Part shown: positions 52,403 to 63,473 of the stretch, piece by piece | Layout: each line of letters opens with the position of its first letter | How positions within the stretch are numbered: position 1 is the stretch's first letter | NCBI RefSeq assembly: GCF_035046485.1 | Contig: NC_085137.1 | Coordinates: 19,311,346-19,375,345, forward strand | Direction: 5' to 3' | Source: Aedes albopictus | Lineage: Eukaryota; Arthropoda; Insecta; Diptera; Culicidae | DNA: 64,000 nucleotides | Program-made: the position numbers and the translations under genes | The notes under the pieces: generated by a model | What the model was told of the DNA's origin: nothing | The model's input: the letters and a program-made list of their open reading frames with translations, nothing else | Databases searched by the model: none

Positions 52403-53952
52403 GAAATTCTGCATAATAATTCTCATACAGACGAGCTTGGTGGTCTAATGAGAGAATGAAGAGTTTTTCACTATCCAATCTACAAAAAAGGGCAATTCAG
52501 TATACAAGAAGCTTTCGATGAATACAAGGCTGGTTGTCGTAAGGGCCAATCATCGGCGAATAAGATGCATACCCTACTCTAGACAAATTTCTGGAGTAGA
52601 CTTTCAGATTGCGATTCCAAATGCTAAGATGAATCATCCAAATGCAAAACCAAGATGCATTATTTAATAGAAAACCGCCTTTAGAAATTTAAGATAACGG
52701 TAAACTTAAATTTAACATAGAATAACGTGCTTCTTTAGAACTTCTGTTTAGTTTTCCGCTGGGATATATTTTCTCAAATGGTACGGTAGGCAAATAATAA
52801 TTAAACCTCAATGACACTCCAATTACACTGTATGTTGTTCTTATCGCTTGCCCCATGTACTGCCACAACATGATGATCTGTAAGAAATTCAAACAGCATA
52901 ACATAAATCACTGCATGCATGCTCAAATGATGCCAGTAGCTCCCTGCCCATCAGCCCGCCACAACCACAAACATCTGGAAGGTAGCGTGACGTCAATTGT
53001 ACGCGAAGAACCTGCGAAAGTTTGCTGTTCACGATCCGGATCCATCTGATTCTGCTCTACCGCAAACAATTATACTGTTGCTGTGTCAGCAGCATACAAC
53101 CGTCTGATTTCAATCTGTCGGAAGGCATCGCAAATTAACAACATCATCGTGCAGCAGCGGTGCTTACAACATTTTTTTCATAATTTTGGTAATGGCTGGA
53201 AAGTGTTATATAGAGACTTGAAGAGTCGTGTAGAGTGTCGAATTATGAGCTAATTCATGAACGCATTATGAATTCTACCCTGCATGACACACCCACATTT
53301 CGCGAAGCATTGATTGCTGCAACTCAAATGCATGCATATGCTTTCTAGCATATAACTGTCCCAAGCACACATCTCCAACACAGTCGGTGCTTGCAAAGAG
53401 GCAGTCAGTGTCTGCGAAAGTGCGGAGCATCCATATACGCATTATGGTATTTAGCCCAGGCCCACATTTTTGCGCTTCCGTTGTCATCGTCGTGGTCATC
53501 GTTTTAAACGTAAGACTCCAACAACATCATCGACACAACATTGTACCTTCATATAATACGCAGCTTAATTGGCACCTTAAACAGCGGGAGTGCGGGATGT
53601 AGTTGGCTCCCTATGATGGAGTTTAGTGGTTTGCATTTGGATGTGATGTGCGTGGTTTGTAACTGTTCTTCAATGAAATTTAGTATCACGGTATTATCTC
53701 TTTCGTTTCACCGCATTATCGTTTCAAATGCGGGTCATCAACCTACAATTGAACTAGAGAAGATGAATAAAATCGTGCCGTGGGGTAAATTTGCTTAAGG
53801 TATGTATTAAAATGCATAATATGAAAGTATATGCATTATGCATTATGAAAGTATCATATTATGAAAGTATTTTAAAAATTATCACTGGCCAACGGTGTGA
53901 AAAAGTTCATGTAACGCATGCTTTTAGGAGCCTAGGAGATTAAATTGCAGGA
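52403..53952. other. No gene recognised
   Basis: About 1.5 kb; short frames only (52855-53049, 53387-53602, 53541-53798 and others), none recognised. Local GCATTATGAAAGTAT repeats near 53815-53870. Confidence 0.5.
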
Positions 53953-53964
53953 TTTCTATTTATC
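53953..53964. repeat. Candidate target duplication, left
   Basis: TTTCTATTTATC, 12 bp, exact match to 54521-54532 on the far side of the foldback. Confidence 0.6.
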
Positions 53965-54026
53965 ATGCTAGCGGGGATTTTCGGCTTCCAGTCTCTATGT
54001 AATCATAAACGGATATTGGTTCAACA

Positions 54027-54066
54027 CCTGACGTTTCGGTCACATATATTGTGCCTTTTTCAAAAG
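54027..54066 (-). ncRNA. Degenerate hammerhead-like core (left arm)
   Basis: Mirror of 54388-54427: TTGAAAA, extra A, stem GGCACA/TGTGACC, GAAAC, GTC. Confidence 0.25.
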
Positions 54067-54387
54067 ATAGATACAGTCCCTCCGTTTACTCGTGAGGTTA
54101 TGTATGTTTTAAACATAGTCGCACGTCTTCACTTCAGTGGTTGAGTTCGTTGGTTGGCGCACTTTTTCAAATCTATCAGTAGATATCGATCTGTTTTACC
54201 TCCTATGATCTACCTCTTACCGGCGGTGTCACTTTCGCGCCAGATTTCGATTCTGTCTGTAAAACAGATCGATACTGATAGATTTGAAAAAGTGCGCCAA
54301 CCAACGAACTCAACCACTGAAGTGAAGACGTGCGACTATGTTTAAAACATACATAACCTCACGAGTAAACGGAGGGACTGTATCTAT

Positions 54388-54427
54388 CTTTTGAAAAAGG
54401 CACAATATATGTGACCGAAACGTCAGG
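54388..54427 (+). ncRNA. Degenerate hammerhead-like core (right arm)
   Basis: TTGAAAAA takes the place of CTGANGAA; stem II is GGCACA/TGTGACC with one bulge; then GAAACGTC, where AC/GT would be a two-pair stem III and TC the cleavage position. The G8 position is A, so activity is unlikely. Architecture (one extra base before stem II) matches the better copies at 9955 and 21129. Confidence 0.3.
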
Positions 54428-54532
54428 TGTTGAACCAATATCCGTTTATGATTACATAGAGTCTGGAAGCCGAAAATCCCCGCTAGCATAATACCAATCA
54501 CAGTCGATCCCCTTACATCGTTTCTATTTATC

Positions 54533-55215
54533 TTCTTATAATTAATAGGTAATTTCCGGCTTTTCTGGTTTGCTGTTTTTAACGGATTTGTGAAGAATTA
54601 GCATTAAGTTAAAATTCACAAATGCAAAAAAAAAAACTAAAAAAAAATCTTTTTAACGGTTGAATAAATGGAGACGCTTGGTTTTTTTATGTAAAATAAT
54701 AATAAACCCATGAATTAGATTTTTAAAGTTTGAAAAAAAAATAATTTATTTATGCAATATGCGGTGCGGTGTATACGGCTTCAGCAGTGTGGTTACTTGG
54801 GTAGTGTGGGATAATTGAGTTTGGGACTGAGGGGGTCGTCGTTGATATGACCGACATCATTGAGTGCTCAGTGTTAGCGGTTGTACTGGTGACGATTTCT
54901 TAAGCCTTAATGATCTCATTTATACCAATGTTGCGATGGATCTTCTTCACGAGCATTCATTTACGCATCTTCGCGATCCATTATTCGTAAACATTCATTT
55001 TTCATCGACGCATCATGAATACATTCACAACATGCGAATGGAAGCGAGAGCGAAAAATATAAAACGATCACATTGACAAGTTCCAAACGATTCCCGTTCA
55101 TTCATTGCATTCATGTTCCCCACGCTTTATTCATTCATTCGCTGTTGTGTGCTCGTCGCTCGCGAACTTTGACAGCTGCGGTTAGTTTGTTTTCGTCCCG
55201 GGTTTCGCTTTCAAA
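54533..55215. promoter_or_regulatory. Upstream region of the hAT-like gene
   Basis: AT-rich up to about 54830, then sequence with many CATTCATT words (54950-55145) before the start codon. It should contain the promoter, but I cannot point to a TATA box or initiator. Confidence 0.4.
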
Positions 55216-55375
55216 ATGGATAATCCGCTTGTGAAGAAAAAGACTTTAAAACAAATAATTTTGAGTGTTGTTGACGAAGTTAAAGAACAAAACGGTCAAA
55301 CAGTGTCTTATCGGTGCAGCGCTTATGAGAAAAACGGCAACCGGTGCAATTACGGGCAAAAAATATTAGTTCCAT
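55216..55375 (+). CDS. hAT-like gene exon 1
   Basis: ATG in AAAATGG context, first Met after upstream stops. Encodes a Lys-rich N-terminus and the first half of a BED finger (CSAYEKNGNRC). Donor GTAAGT at 55376; phase 1. Confidence 0.8.
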
Positions 55376-58300
55376 GTAAGTTGAACGTTTGATCTTCCCT
55401 GTATAATACTGCAATCAAATCTCTGTTTCCGCTCAGCGAACTTCCGGCGCCACATTATAGGCAGCCATCCGGAAGTGGCCAACAATTTGGGAATCGGCGA
55501 TGGAACTTCCGGAGAGCCACCTACGAAGAAGTCCAAAACGACGAAGATTATGGTGGAAACCGATCGGGCGACGATAATTCTTGGTACTCTAAAGCTGGCC
55601 ACAACAAACAGTTTGCCGCTGCGCTACCCAGATTGGGAGGGCATGACCATACTGGTGGGTCCGCTATGGAAAGCCGTAGATTTAGAAATGTCCCGTGACA
55701 AATTGACCAAGCTGGTTGGACTTGCCACCGAAATTCTAAAGAAACTGATGATCGACGAAATGCGTGGAAAGGTAATCCACGCTAAAATTGACTCTGCATC
55801 TCGCCGCGGTCGTTCATTTTTCGGAATCAATGTACAATTTACAAACGAGAAGGATTGCGTAATTGTCCGGCACTTGGGTAAGTTTTTCTATTTTCATAGC
55901 CACTGCCCACTTATCATTCACTTTTGGGCCTGTCCATAAACTACGTAGCATCTTAGTAGGGGGAGGGGGATCTGGCTGAAGTCTACGATCCACACAAATT
56001 TCAAAAAAATTGTATGAACAAAAGTCTACAAGGGGGAGGGGGCTTGAGATTGCCATAATTGAGTCTACGTACTTTATGGATAGCGCCTGGATGGAGGGAG
56101 GTTTAAGAAATGGGATTGATCAATGTTATAATCTTTTTCAGCGTTACATGAAATGATAGAGCGCCAAACAAAGGAAAATTTGAAGCACGTAATGGACAAC
56201 GAATTCCAGGAGTTCGGCATAGCTAAAAACCAGCTGTTGACGGTTGCCCACGACAACGGCGCCAATATGGTGGCGTCCGTCCAACTGCTGAAGCGACTCG
56301 TTGATTCCAATGATGACGATCAAGGTCCATCTGTTGGAGCCATAGTCCGAAAAGAAAAAGCGATGATTGATGCTCATGTGGGTGGCTGCTCCAGTGATAT
56401 CAATGACGACGACCTCGGCGATGATGATGAATCATCATGGATCAAGGATGGAGACGAGTTGACGACGGACGACTTCGACGCCGATCATGAGCTAGTGGAC
56501 CACGCTTTCCAAGACGACACGGATGATAATGATCTGATTGAGTTAGATCTAATAGAGAGCACAAGGTGTGCAGCTCATACAGCACAACTTGCTGTGTGGG
56601 ATGTGTTGAAAGAATATAAAGGACGCTTGGCAATGATAAACAAAGTGTGTATCAAAATGCGCCACAAAGCATTCCAACAACTTTTTCATATGCATAAGTA
56701 TCCGCTGCCACCCAAAATCAACGAGACTCGCTGGAATGTTTGGTATATCGTCCTTAAGTATTTGCTCGATTTGCGGGAAAGTCCTTTCTTGTCCATTCTG
56801 GCAAACACGGATGCTTCTCTAGGTATGTTATCAGTTTTTTTTCGATTCCATGTTCCCCCACTAATATAAACAATGTCATAGTTGAACCAATTGAGCAACC
56901 AACTAGTTCGAATTGCAAATAGCTCCATTAGGGTAAATCGCCAATTATTGCACACTTCATGCTTTTCAGTTTTCTTATGAGATGTGCAGGCGAGTTTTGA
57001 AGGTGTGCAATATTTAGCGATTTACCCTATCGATAGATATATAATGTATAATACAGGATGTCCAAAAATTGTAATCATTGTTATTATTTCGACACTGATT
57101 TTTCATTTGGGCCTAACTGACATTTTCGAGTTCACTTCATCGATCCTCTCTTTGTGTTATCACAGAATGTGTATTAAGTTTTTCAAAGATTTTTTGGTTG
57201 AAATGCGAAGAAGACGTGTTGACGTGTTGCTATAGAAACAAAAAGAATAACGATTTTGTTTGTTTTGATCAAGTTATTAGCGAAAGAGAGAGTCGACGAA
57301 GAGAAATCGATCTAGTCAGTTAGGCCCTTATGAAAAATCATTGTCGATTTATGCATTTTCTGCTGTAACGATGATTAGATTAGTGGGGTTGAATAAAAAA
57401 ATATGTTCATTATCACGGTGACGTTGTGCTTAATAAATTTCGCTTGTTTTTTCTTGTAGATTTATCTCGCCAGTGGCAATTCATTGAGAAGTTTGGTGCT
57501 GCTTTCGAACCCCTGTTTGAGCTCACCTTGCGATTACAAAAGGATCATGTGCCATTGTCGCAATTCTATGCTGACTGGCTTGTATGTCAAGCTAAACTCG
57601 ACGGCATAAAGGAAGGTAACATCTTGGCGACAAAGCTTCTGAAGTCCATGCAGAAACGAATCAAGAAGCTAAGCTCAACCAAGGTGTTCAAAGCATGTTT
57701 ACTTTTGGATCCGAGGTTCAATTTTGTCGGTTCGAAGAGATTAAGCCCAGCTGACAAAAAGGAAGCACAGGTTCGTATAGCAGCAAAAAAATTCGACGTT
57801 TCTGAATTATTATATATAGTAACAAATTGTATTGTAGTAACAACTGATTCTATGGTAAAATTGAGAACTATTTTCAAATAACTACAGAAATCTGTTGAAT
57901 TCGCCAAAAAGTAGTCAACATTGCTATACATTCAGTTATTACACAGTAAGTCGTGCGTCTTGGACATTCAAATGATTTGAGAAACCATGGTTTTGGTAAC
58001 ATTAACAGTATCTCAATGCAGTTTTAAGTGATTCAGCAATATCTACAGATTTGAAAATTGTTGGTGATGTTCTTAATTTCAAGGTTGCGACCATTCATTT
58101 GCAAAGATTTACATTGATTTGCTATTATCTCAGTTCAGAAGCATGCTATCACAAAACAATGTGTGGATGAATTTAACCTTGTAGCACAGACAAACAGACG
58201 TATCACTTGGAACAAAATGCGATAAAAATCATCGTCACTCAAACATAATCGCCCAATGCTAATTATGCTGTGGTACGCAAACCCACTGAGTAGATGGCGG

Positions 58301-59356
58301 TAGTGAGCAAACGTCAAACAGGAGCAAAAGAGATGCGAGCGCCATGAGTGAGCAATTTGCGAACTACGGAATATTTGAATAATCCGTTAAAAAGGGAAAC
58401 GATGGGAAGTGAGTAGAATGAGACGTCTGTTTGTCTGTGCTTGTAGTTTTATCTGAAAGTTTGTCGAATAACATTGGGGTCGCACAAGCATACCAAAGTC
58501 GTGAACGAGCTGTGAAGGCAACTTTCCACAGCGTGAATGTAATTTACATTCACCGCGTGGAGAGTTGCCTTCACAGCTCGCTCAAGACTTTGGTATACGT
58601 TTGCGACCCCAATGATATTCGGCAAACTTTCAGATAAAACTACAAGGTTAAATTCATCCATACATTGATTTTTGATAACATGCTTCTGAACTGAGATAAT
58701 AGCAAATTAATGTAAATCTTTGCAAATGAATGGTCGCAACCTTGCTTAATTTTACTATAGAATCGATTGTTGCTTCATTTTGTGTACAGTATTTTAATTT
58801 CATTTATATCATGAAACTTTAAGTCTCATTTTTTTAGGAATACCTACTAACATTGGATAAACGACTCGATGAAATCACCGGAATACAAATGCGACAAGGC
58901 AATGAAAAAGAGAACACTTCACTTCATCAATCCAACTTCGTCGACGATTATTTGACTGACTTTTTTGAAGAAGACTCATCGTCATCAGAACATGTTCAGC
59001 CCCCAGATGACTCGCTACTGATTGACTTAATCACACTTGAAACTCGCGAGAAAGTCAATATCTCGTTTCGACAATGTGAGGGCGGCTTGAATGCAGAACC
59101 GTTTGACATCGTGGAATATTGGAATAAGCGAAAATTCTGTAATCCAAGGCTGCACCGTCTGGCATTGGCTGTTATCTCTGCTCCATCAACGCAAGTCACA
59201 GTTGAAAGGCTTTTTAGCCGTACGAAGATCGTCCTGTCTGACTATCGAATGAAGCTGAGTGATGAAACATTGAAAAATCTTATGCTGCTAAAGATGAACT
59301 CGGATTTGCTTCCAAAAGTGGCAAAAATCTTGGATGATGATGAATCATTCAAATGA
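55216..59356 (+). CDS. BED/hAT transposase-like gene, five exons
   Basis: Exons 55216-55375, 55437-55877, 56142-56822, 57460-57818, 58838-59356; phases agree at every junction and give about 719 residues (703 if exon 4 ends at 57770), normal for hAT transposases. Every intron has GT...AG ends. Parts: BED-type zinc finger split by intron 1 (residues about 34-65), the RNase H-like fold with first Asp in KIDSAS, second Asp in AHDNGANMV, CxxH motif CAAH, and the hAT C-terminal dimerisation block with ERLF. No stop or frameshift. I found no convincing terminal inverted repeats or 8-bp duplication around it, and the introns contain unrelated MITEs. It may be a domesticated transposase (DNA-binding regulator) or a recent intron-containing hAT transposon. 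Confidence 0.8.
55437..55877 (+). CDS. hAT-like gene exon 2
   Basis: Acceptor CTCAG at 55432-55436. Starts with the His half of the BED finger (HIIGSH), then a helical region (MSRDKLTKLVGLATEILKKL) and HAKIDSASRRGRSFFGI, equivalent to the first catalytic Asp segment of hAT transposases. Donor GTAAGT at 55878. Confidence 0.85.
55926..56087. mobile_element. Small MITE in intron 2
   Basis: Ends GGGCCTGTCCATAAACTACG and the complement of GGCGCTATCCATAAAGTACG; GGGGGAGGGGG in both halves. Structurally like 9344-9512 and 14205-14360, but the TTA duplication is not preserved. Confidence 0.75.
56142..56822 (+). CDS. hAT-like gene exon 3
   Basis: Acceptor TTTTTCAG ending 56141. Encodes QLLTVAHDNGANMV (second Asp), an Asp-rich insertion (about residues 280-345), RCAAHTAQLAVWDVL (CxxH) and INETRWNVWY. 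Donor GTATGT at 56823; phase 1. Confidence 0.9.
56931..57027. mobile_element. 97-bp MITE in intron 3, TA-flanked
   Basis: Ends GGGTAAATCGCCAATTATTG and the complement of GGGTAAATCGCTAAATATTG (about 30-bp arms); TA at 56929-56930 and 57028-57029. Confidence 0.85.
57096..57340. mobile_element. MITE in intron 3 with GGGCCTAACTGAC arms
   Basis: TGATTTTTCATTTGGGCCTA then ACTGAC on the left is inverted at the right end (GTCAGTTAGGCCC, TATGAAAAATCA). Interior without coding capacity. Confidence 0.75.
57460..57818 (+). CDS. hAT-like gene exon 4
   Basis: Acceptor TTTTTTCTTGTAG ending 57459. Encodes LRLQKDHVPLSQFYADWL and KACLLLDPRF, the usual segment before the dimerisation domain. Donor choice is uncertain: GTAACA at 57819 or GTTCGT at 57771, both in phase 0; both are weak. 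Confidence 0.75.
58080..58745. mobile_element. Foldback in intron 4
   Basis: Outer arms: AAGGTTGCGACCATTCATTT then GCAAAGATTTACATT and CTATTATCTCAGTTCAGAAG at 58081-58140, inverted at 58680-58745. Inner arms (58441-58660) are about 100 bp each around TAATTTACATT. The left arm is interrupted by the 58184-58440 MITE. Confidence 0.85.
58184..58440. mobile_element. 257-bp MITE inside the intron 4 foldback
   Basis: 18-bp inverted ends GCACAGACAAACAGACGT. TTGTA lies on both sides (58179-58183 and 58441-58445). The intact opposite arm of the foldback reads (inverted) AACCTTGTAGTTTTATC with a single TTGTA, which proves the insertion and its 5-bp duplication from within the sequence. Confidence 0.9.
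58838..59356 (+). CDS. hAT-like gene exon 5
   Basis: Acceptor TTTTTTTAG ending 58837. Encodes a Ser/Asp/Glu-rich linker and the hAT dimerisation domain: VEYWNKRKFCNPRLHRLALA, SAPSTQVTVERLFS, LSDYRMKLSDETLKNLMLLK. The acidic residue in ERLF is the one generally aligned with the third catalytic residue. Stop TGA at 59354-59356. Confidence 0.9.
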   Translation, partial: EYLLTLDKRLDEITGIQMRQGNEKENTSLHQSNFVDDYLTDFFEEDSSSSEHVQPPDDSLLIDLITLETREKVNISFRQCEGGLNAEPFDIVEYWNKRKFCNPRLHRLALAVISAPSTQVTVERLFSRTKIVLSDYRMKLSDETLKNLMLLKMNSDLLPKVAKILDDDESFK

Positions 59357-59421
59357 ATATTGAAAACCCGTTTAACAATGTAAATATTTCTCTGCTCAAA
59401 TGTGGCTGAAATGAAATTTGA

Positions 59422-59431
59422 AATAAATAAA
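59422..59431 (+). terminator. Polyadenylation signals of the hAT-like gene
   Basis: Two overlapping AATAAA hexamers, about 66 bp after the stop codon. Confidence 0.75.
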
Positions 59432-61085
59432 GTGAAGATTTTCAAATAGTTATTGTTTTATTGTTCTGTCACGCACAAATTTCAGCTGTTTCATTCCATT
59501 CCCTTTCCCCATAATAGACTTTCTTTTATATTTTTATTTTATGTTTAATATTTTAACTCTGAATATCACAACGATATTAGAAAACGTGCTTAAATTATGC
59601 CATGCGATTAATATCCATTTTCAATGCCCACCACCTGCCATTTTTTGTATGAAAACTTCTGATATTGATACGTAATTTAAGGATGTGGCAATGCCGTGCG
59701 CAGAGGGGCGGTGGGAGAGGTGGGGGTGATATTAGGAATATGAGGCCAAACCCCACTTCCCTTCTGCATACGAGCATGCACAGTGGCCAATGATCCAAAT
59801 TGACGAGGAAAGATACATTCAGCGCTTTCAAATGATTGTTTGGTCATCTACAAAGTTGTTCCTAATAATGAGGCCCTCTTTTAAATGTAAATAATGTGGG
59901 TGGTCAATATTTTCAAAGAAGTTAAAAACTTAACTTTTTCATATCCAATAATAACTATATACATGCCTCGGCATAGTTATAGATCTCTCAATTTTGAGTA
60001 AGTTTTGAGCATGTTTTCTGAATTTTGAATAAAATATTATAGCAAATATCTCTGCGCACGAAAATCTCCTTTTTTAAAACGAGTTGTTCTGCCGTCATCA
60101 TATAAAAGTTAAAAAATAAAAACTTCGAATTTGGTCAAAAGAGTACTATCGTTTTGACTACAAACGGATTAAACACACCTCATTTCTAAAATCATTGATC
60201 ATAAAAATTACATAAAACGTAAAAATGTAATGTATGAATCACTATGAACGATATGCTGCTACAAAGTAATCACAGTTGTCGTCATTTTTGTAGCAACCAA
60301 ATTTACCCCTTTGGAACTGGAGGGGTCAATGTGACCCCGGCAAAGAAACCAAGCATAAAAAACGTGTTCGAGGCAGCGAAGGCAATCTGGCTCTAATGGG
60401 TTAAATCTTCATGTGAACCTGAACATTACACCACGAAAAAATAATTGGGAAAATCGACCTGGAACGCACCGAAAACGAGAAAGTTTGAAAGTCCATTTTG
60501 CGGGGCATTTTTTACAGAGCTGCATGTCAAAAAAAACACAGTAGGCAGGCAGAACGACGTTTGCCGGGACAGCTAGTTATAGACTGTTATAGATAAAAAT
60601 GTTTAAAATTCTGTTAAGCGAAGACAAAGCTCTCCGATTCCAGTTCACTGCCTTCAATCACCATTAATTTGGGGAAAAAATGTGGGGAAAAGTTGCTCGA
60701 GATGAATATATAATTGATCTTCGCGAAGAGTGGCTAGCTCGAATCAGAAACACTCGCATCGTTAAGCGATTGATAATTCAACCAGTAGCAGTGATCAAAG
60801 ATACAGTGAACTATGAATGAAGGACAGAAGCCGATCGGATAATGAATTCATTCGTCGATGATGGACAAATCGTCGAACGATGAAATGTGTTCATTCACCG
60901 TTCGTTCTTCTATGCTGAGTAAACATTCATCGCCCTTCGCTTATTTTATCACCGATCAGCAACACTGATTTATACCACGCACAAACTTTTGAGAAAAGGG
61001 AGTGCTTTGTTCGTAGGTAAGGCAAGAGAGGGATTTAAACTCTGTGACACGTGTTGAGTAAGGTCATGCAAAATAGAGGCAACCC
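59432..61085. other. No gene recognised
   Basis: AT-rich intergenic DNA. CATTCAT-like words recur at 60815-60940 and resemble those upstream of the hAT-like gene, but no inverted repeat could be established. A tail-like GCCGGGACAGCTAGT with TATAGATAAAAATG at 60556-60602 may be the end of a dispersed repeat. Confidence 0.5.
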
Positions 61086-61097
61086 AGGTGACCTAGC

Positions 61098-61384
61098 TAG
61101 GGCCCATATAGCCGAGGCGGTAAACGCACGGGTATTCAGCATGACCATGCTGAGGGTGACGGGTTCGATTCCCGGTCGGTCCAGGATCTTTTCGTAAAGG
61201 AAATTTCTTTGACTTCCTTGGGCATAGAGTATCTTCGTGCCTGCCACACGATATACGCATGCAAAATGGTCATTGGCAGAAGAAGCTCTCAGTTAATAAC
61301 TGTGGAAGTGCTCATAGAACACTAAGCTGAGAAGCAGGCTTTGTCCCAATGAGGACGTTACGCCAAGAAGAGAGAGAGAGAGAG
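61098..61384 (+). mobile_element. Feilai-like SINE, plus strand
   Basis: tRNA-like head (GGCCCATATAGCCGAGGCGG; box-B-like GGGTTCGATTCCCGG), body with CTTGGGCATAGAGTATCTTC and TGTGGAAGTGCTCATAGAAC, tail of (GA)n. An exact 12-bp duplication AGGTGACCTAGC lies at 61086-61097 and 61385-61396. The most complete of the three copies. Confidence 0.9.
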
Positions 61385-61396
61385 AGGTGACCTAGC

Positions 61397-62690
61397 GGCT
61401 CGGGCAGTGACGCATGCATGAGTGCGGAGTGTTTAGTTTAGTGCGTGCGTTGTGCTGTACCTATGTGTAGTTGGGGCCGGCTTACACATATCTATTGTTT
61501 TAGCAGCTCTTGACAGTTGCGTTTTCCTTAATCAATTCTGCATACATAAGTGAGCATTTGAACGGAATATCCCCGCAGGGGGCAGCTGAGAACGATTTGT
61601 ATGACACTTTGAAACAGAAGTGTAATAACTTCTCGTACTAATGACATGTAATGTCAATATTGAAGTCAAAAGTGTTATTTTGATCTCTTGCCTCAATTGC
61701 AGATATCTGATATACACAAGAACCTACGAATAAACTTTTGAAAGCAATTGAATTACTTATATCAACAAGCTTTTGCGGTGGTTGAGGTCGTTTGTGTTAT
61801 TTATCAAAAATTTAGTATTTTTTCCATCAGCAGCTATTCAGTGCTGTAACAAGATACCAAATCAATGGGTTACGTACAAAAGGCTGAAACATAAAAGACT
61901 GAAATGATAATTCGACACCGTCAATTTTAAAACAGTTGTTTTTAAGATATATCAAGCAGCGGCGTCATGGTCGCGATTTTTTTCGCAGTCAAGTTCGCAG
62001 ATTGTGAACAATCCTCGATACCCATTTTACGTAATTTATGTTTAATCCCTTACTGTCAGAGCTGTCAGATCAGTGTAACACGCTAAATATAATTCACACA
62101 AAAGGCAATTTACACGGAAAAAAAACGCAATTATGAATATTATTGGGTACCGAACTGGCCACACAAAATTTGATCGTTTTCTTTGGTACATCGAGGTCAT
62201 GAAATTAGTCTATGTATCAAGTCCATGGTATGTTTTATTGATCAAACACATCATTATAGCAATATTTCTCAAAAGAATAGCCTACTTTAAAAAGGAAAAA
62301 AATCTCTGATGATATTGTTGATGGTAACTGAAATGCTTGTGTCAGGCTAAGACCATAGGTTGGTCTTGAATAGCCCTTGTTTAAAGCAGAGTGTCTGAAA
62401 ACACATGTATACATGAATGAGACAGTGTGCCATGCGCTGGTTTGAAATGCGTCTCAAGAAAATTTGTGAGATTTGAGATCGTAGCATGCTCATAAAAAAT
62501 CTAGTGTACGTGCCTCAATGAGACGTCTCGTGAGACTCGTCTCATTGAGATGTTCATCAGATCAAACTAATAGCAACAAAACTTTTTTAGAGGCCCATTA
62601 ATATTAGTTCTTGTGGAACTTATTCCGCTCTAGAATCAAGGCAGAAATTAAACCTATGGAAATACCAAGCGGTACAAGCGAAGTGTTTGG
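61397..62690. other. No gene recognised
   Basis: Contains one decayed word of the 5286-5560 repeat (62275-62310) and a TGAGACGTCTCGTGAGACTCGTCTCA self-complementary patch around 62519-62550. No coding region. Confidence 0.5.
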
Positions 62691-62692
62691 TA

Positions 62693-63471
62693 CCGTGATT
62701 TCGGGTGAAATTGATCACTTTTCACAGTTTTTGGCTTCTAATTTTTGAATAGTTATCGATATGGTCAAACTTAATGCTTTAAAACAAGTACGGCCACGGA
62801 TTTCATCAGTCAACGAGGTTGAAATTTTTACTGCAAATCATTTTATTGCAATAAATATCATTTAAAATAAAAAATCAGAAATTTTAGCTTCGGGGTGAAA
62901 TTGATCAGTCAGTGAAATATCTTTGTAAGTGCTGAAAATAAATTTTCCAGCTGAATTACCTACCCCAGAATGCGAAATGCTTTTTAAAACTTGTACAAGT
63001 TTAGTAAATTCTTAATTATTTAAGTTTAAAGTTTAATAAATCTAAAGAAAACGCCTAAAAGTATGCAATTTTCATACTAAACAAGTTTTACTTTAGCAAA
63101 AGTATAATTTTATGTATAAATATCAATATTTGTAGAACTTTTGATGACGAAATCGGGTTTTGCGAACACGTGGCAGCTATAAACATTCATTCGAATATTT
63201 ATTCCATGTACGATACAGCTACGGTAACAAAAGTTTGAAAGGGTCTTTAAAATTTGCCGAACACGCAATTTCGGAAAATATTAAATTTAATACAGAAATA
63301 TGTGACTAATTAGCTGTAAAACATGTAAGCTCATCATTCAATAACCCATGAGCTAGGTGATGGTCATTTTCTACTAAGTGTTTTAAGTTTAAAGCTTTAT
63401 TTTTGACAAATAAAAATTACCCTCACGTCGATCAATTTCACCCCACTGATCAATTTCACCCGAAATCACGG
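62693..63471. mobile_element. TA-flanked MITE with CCGTGATTTCGGGTGAAATT ends
   Basis: Exact inverted ends CCGTGATTTCGGGTGAAATT then GATCA; TA outside (62691-62692 and 63472-63473). The word GGGGTGAAATTGATCA recurs inside near each end. 779 bp, AT-rich, no transposase. Same design as 46078-46948. Confidence 0.9.
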
Positions 63472-63473
63472 TA

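Larger units (their letters stand above)
53965..54520. mobile_element. Foldback with about 240-bp arms and 12-bp duplication
   Basis: The left arm from TGCTAGCGGGGATTTTCGGC (53967) is complementary to the right arm ending GCCGAAAATCCCCGCTAGCA (about 54489); arms match over GACGTGCGACTATGTTTAAA, AAAGTGCGCCAACCAACGAA and so on. The right side has about 30 bp more before the duplicate, so the left end looks truncated, as after target-primed reverse transcription. Each arm carries a degenerate hammerhead-like core. Confidence 0.8.

Noticed and set aside
54869..60967. CAGTGTT-type ends around the hAT-like gene as terminal inverted repeats
   Set aside because: CAGTGTTAGCGG at 54869 and inverted CAGTGTTGCTGA ending at 60967 share only about 7-10 bases, and the 8 bp outside (TGAGTGCT and ATTTATAC) do not match.
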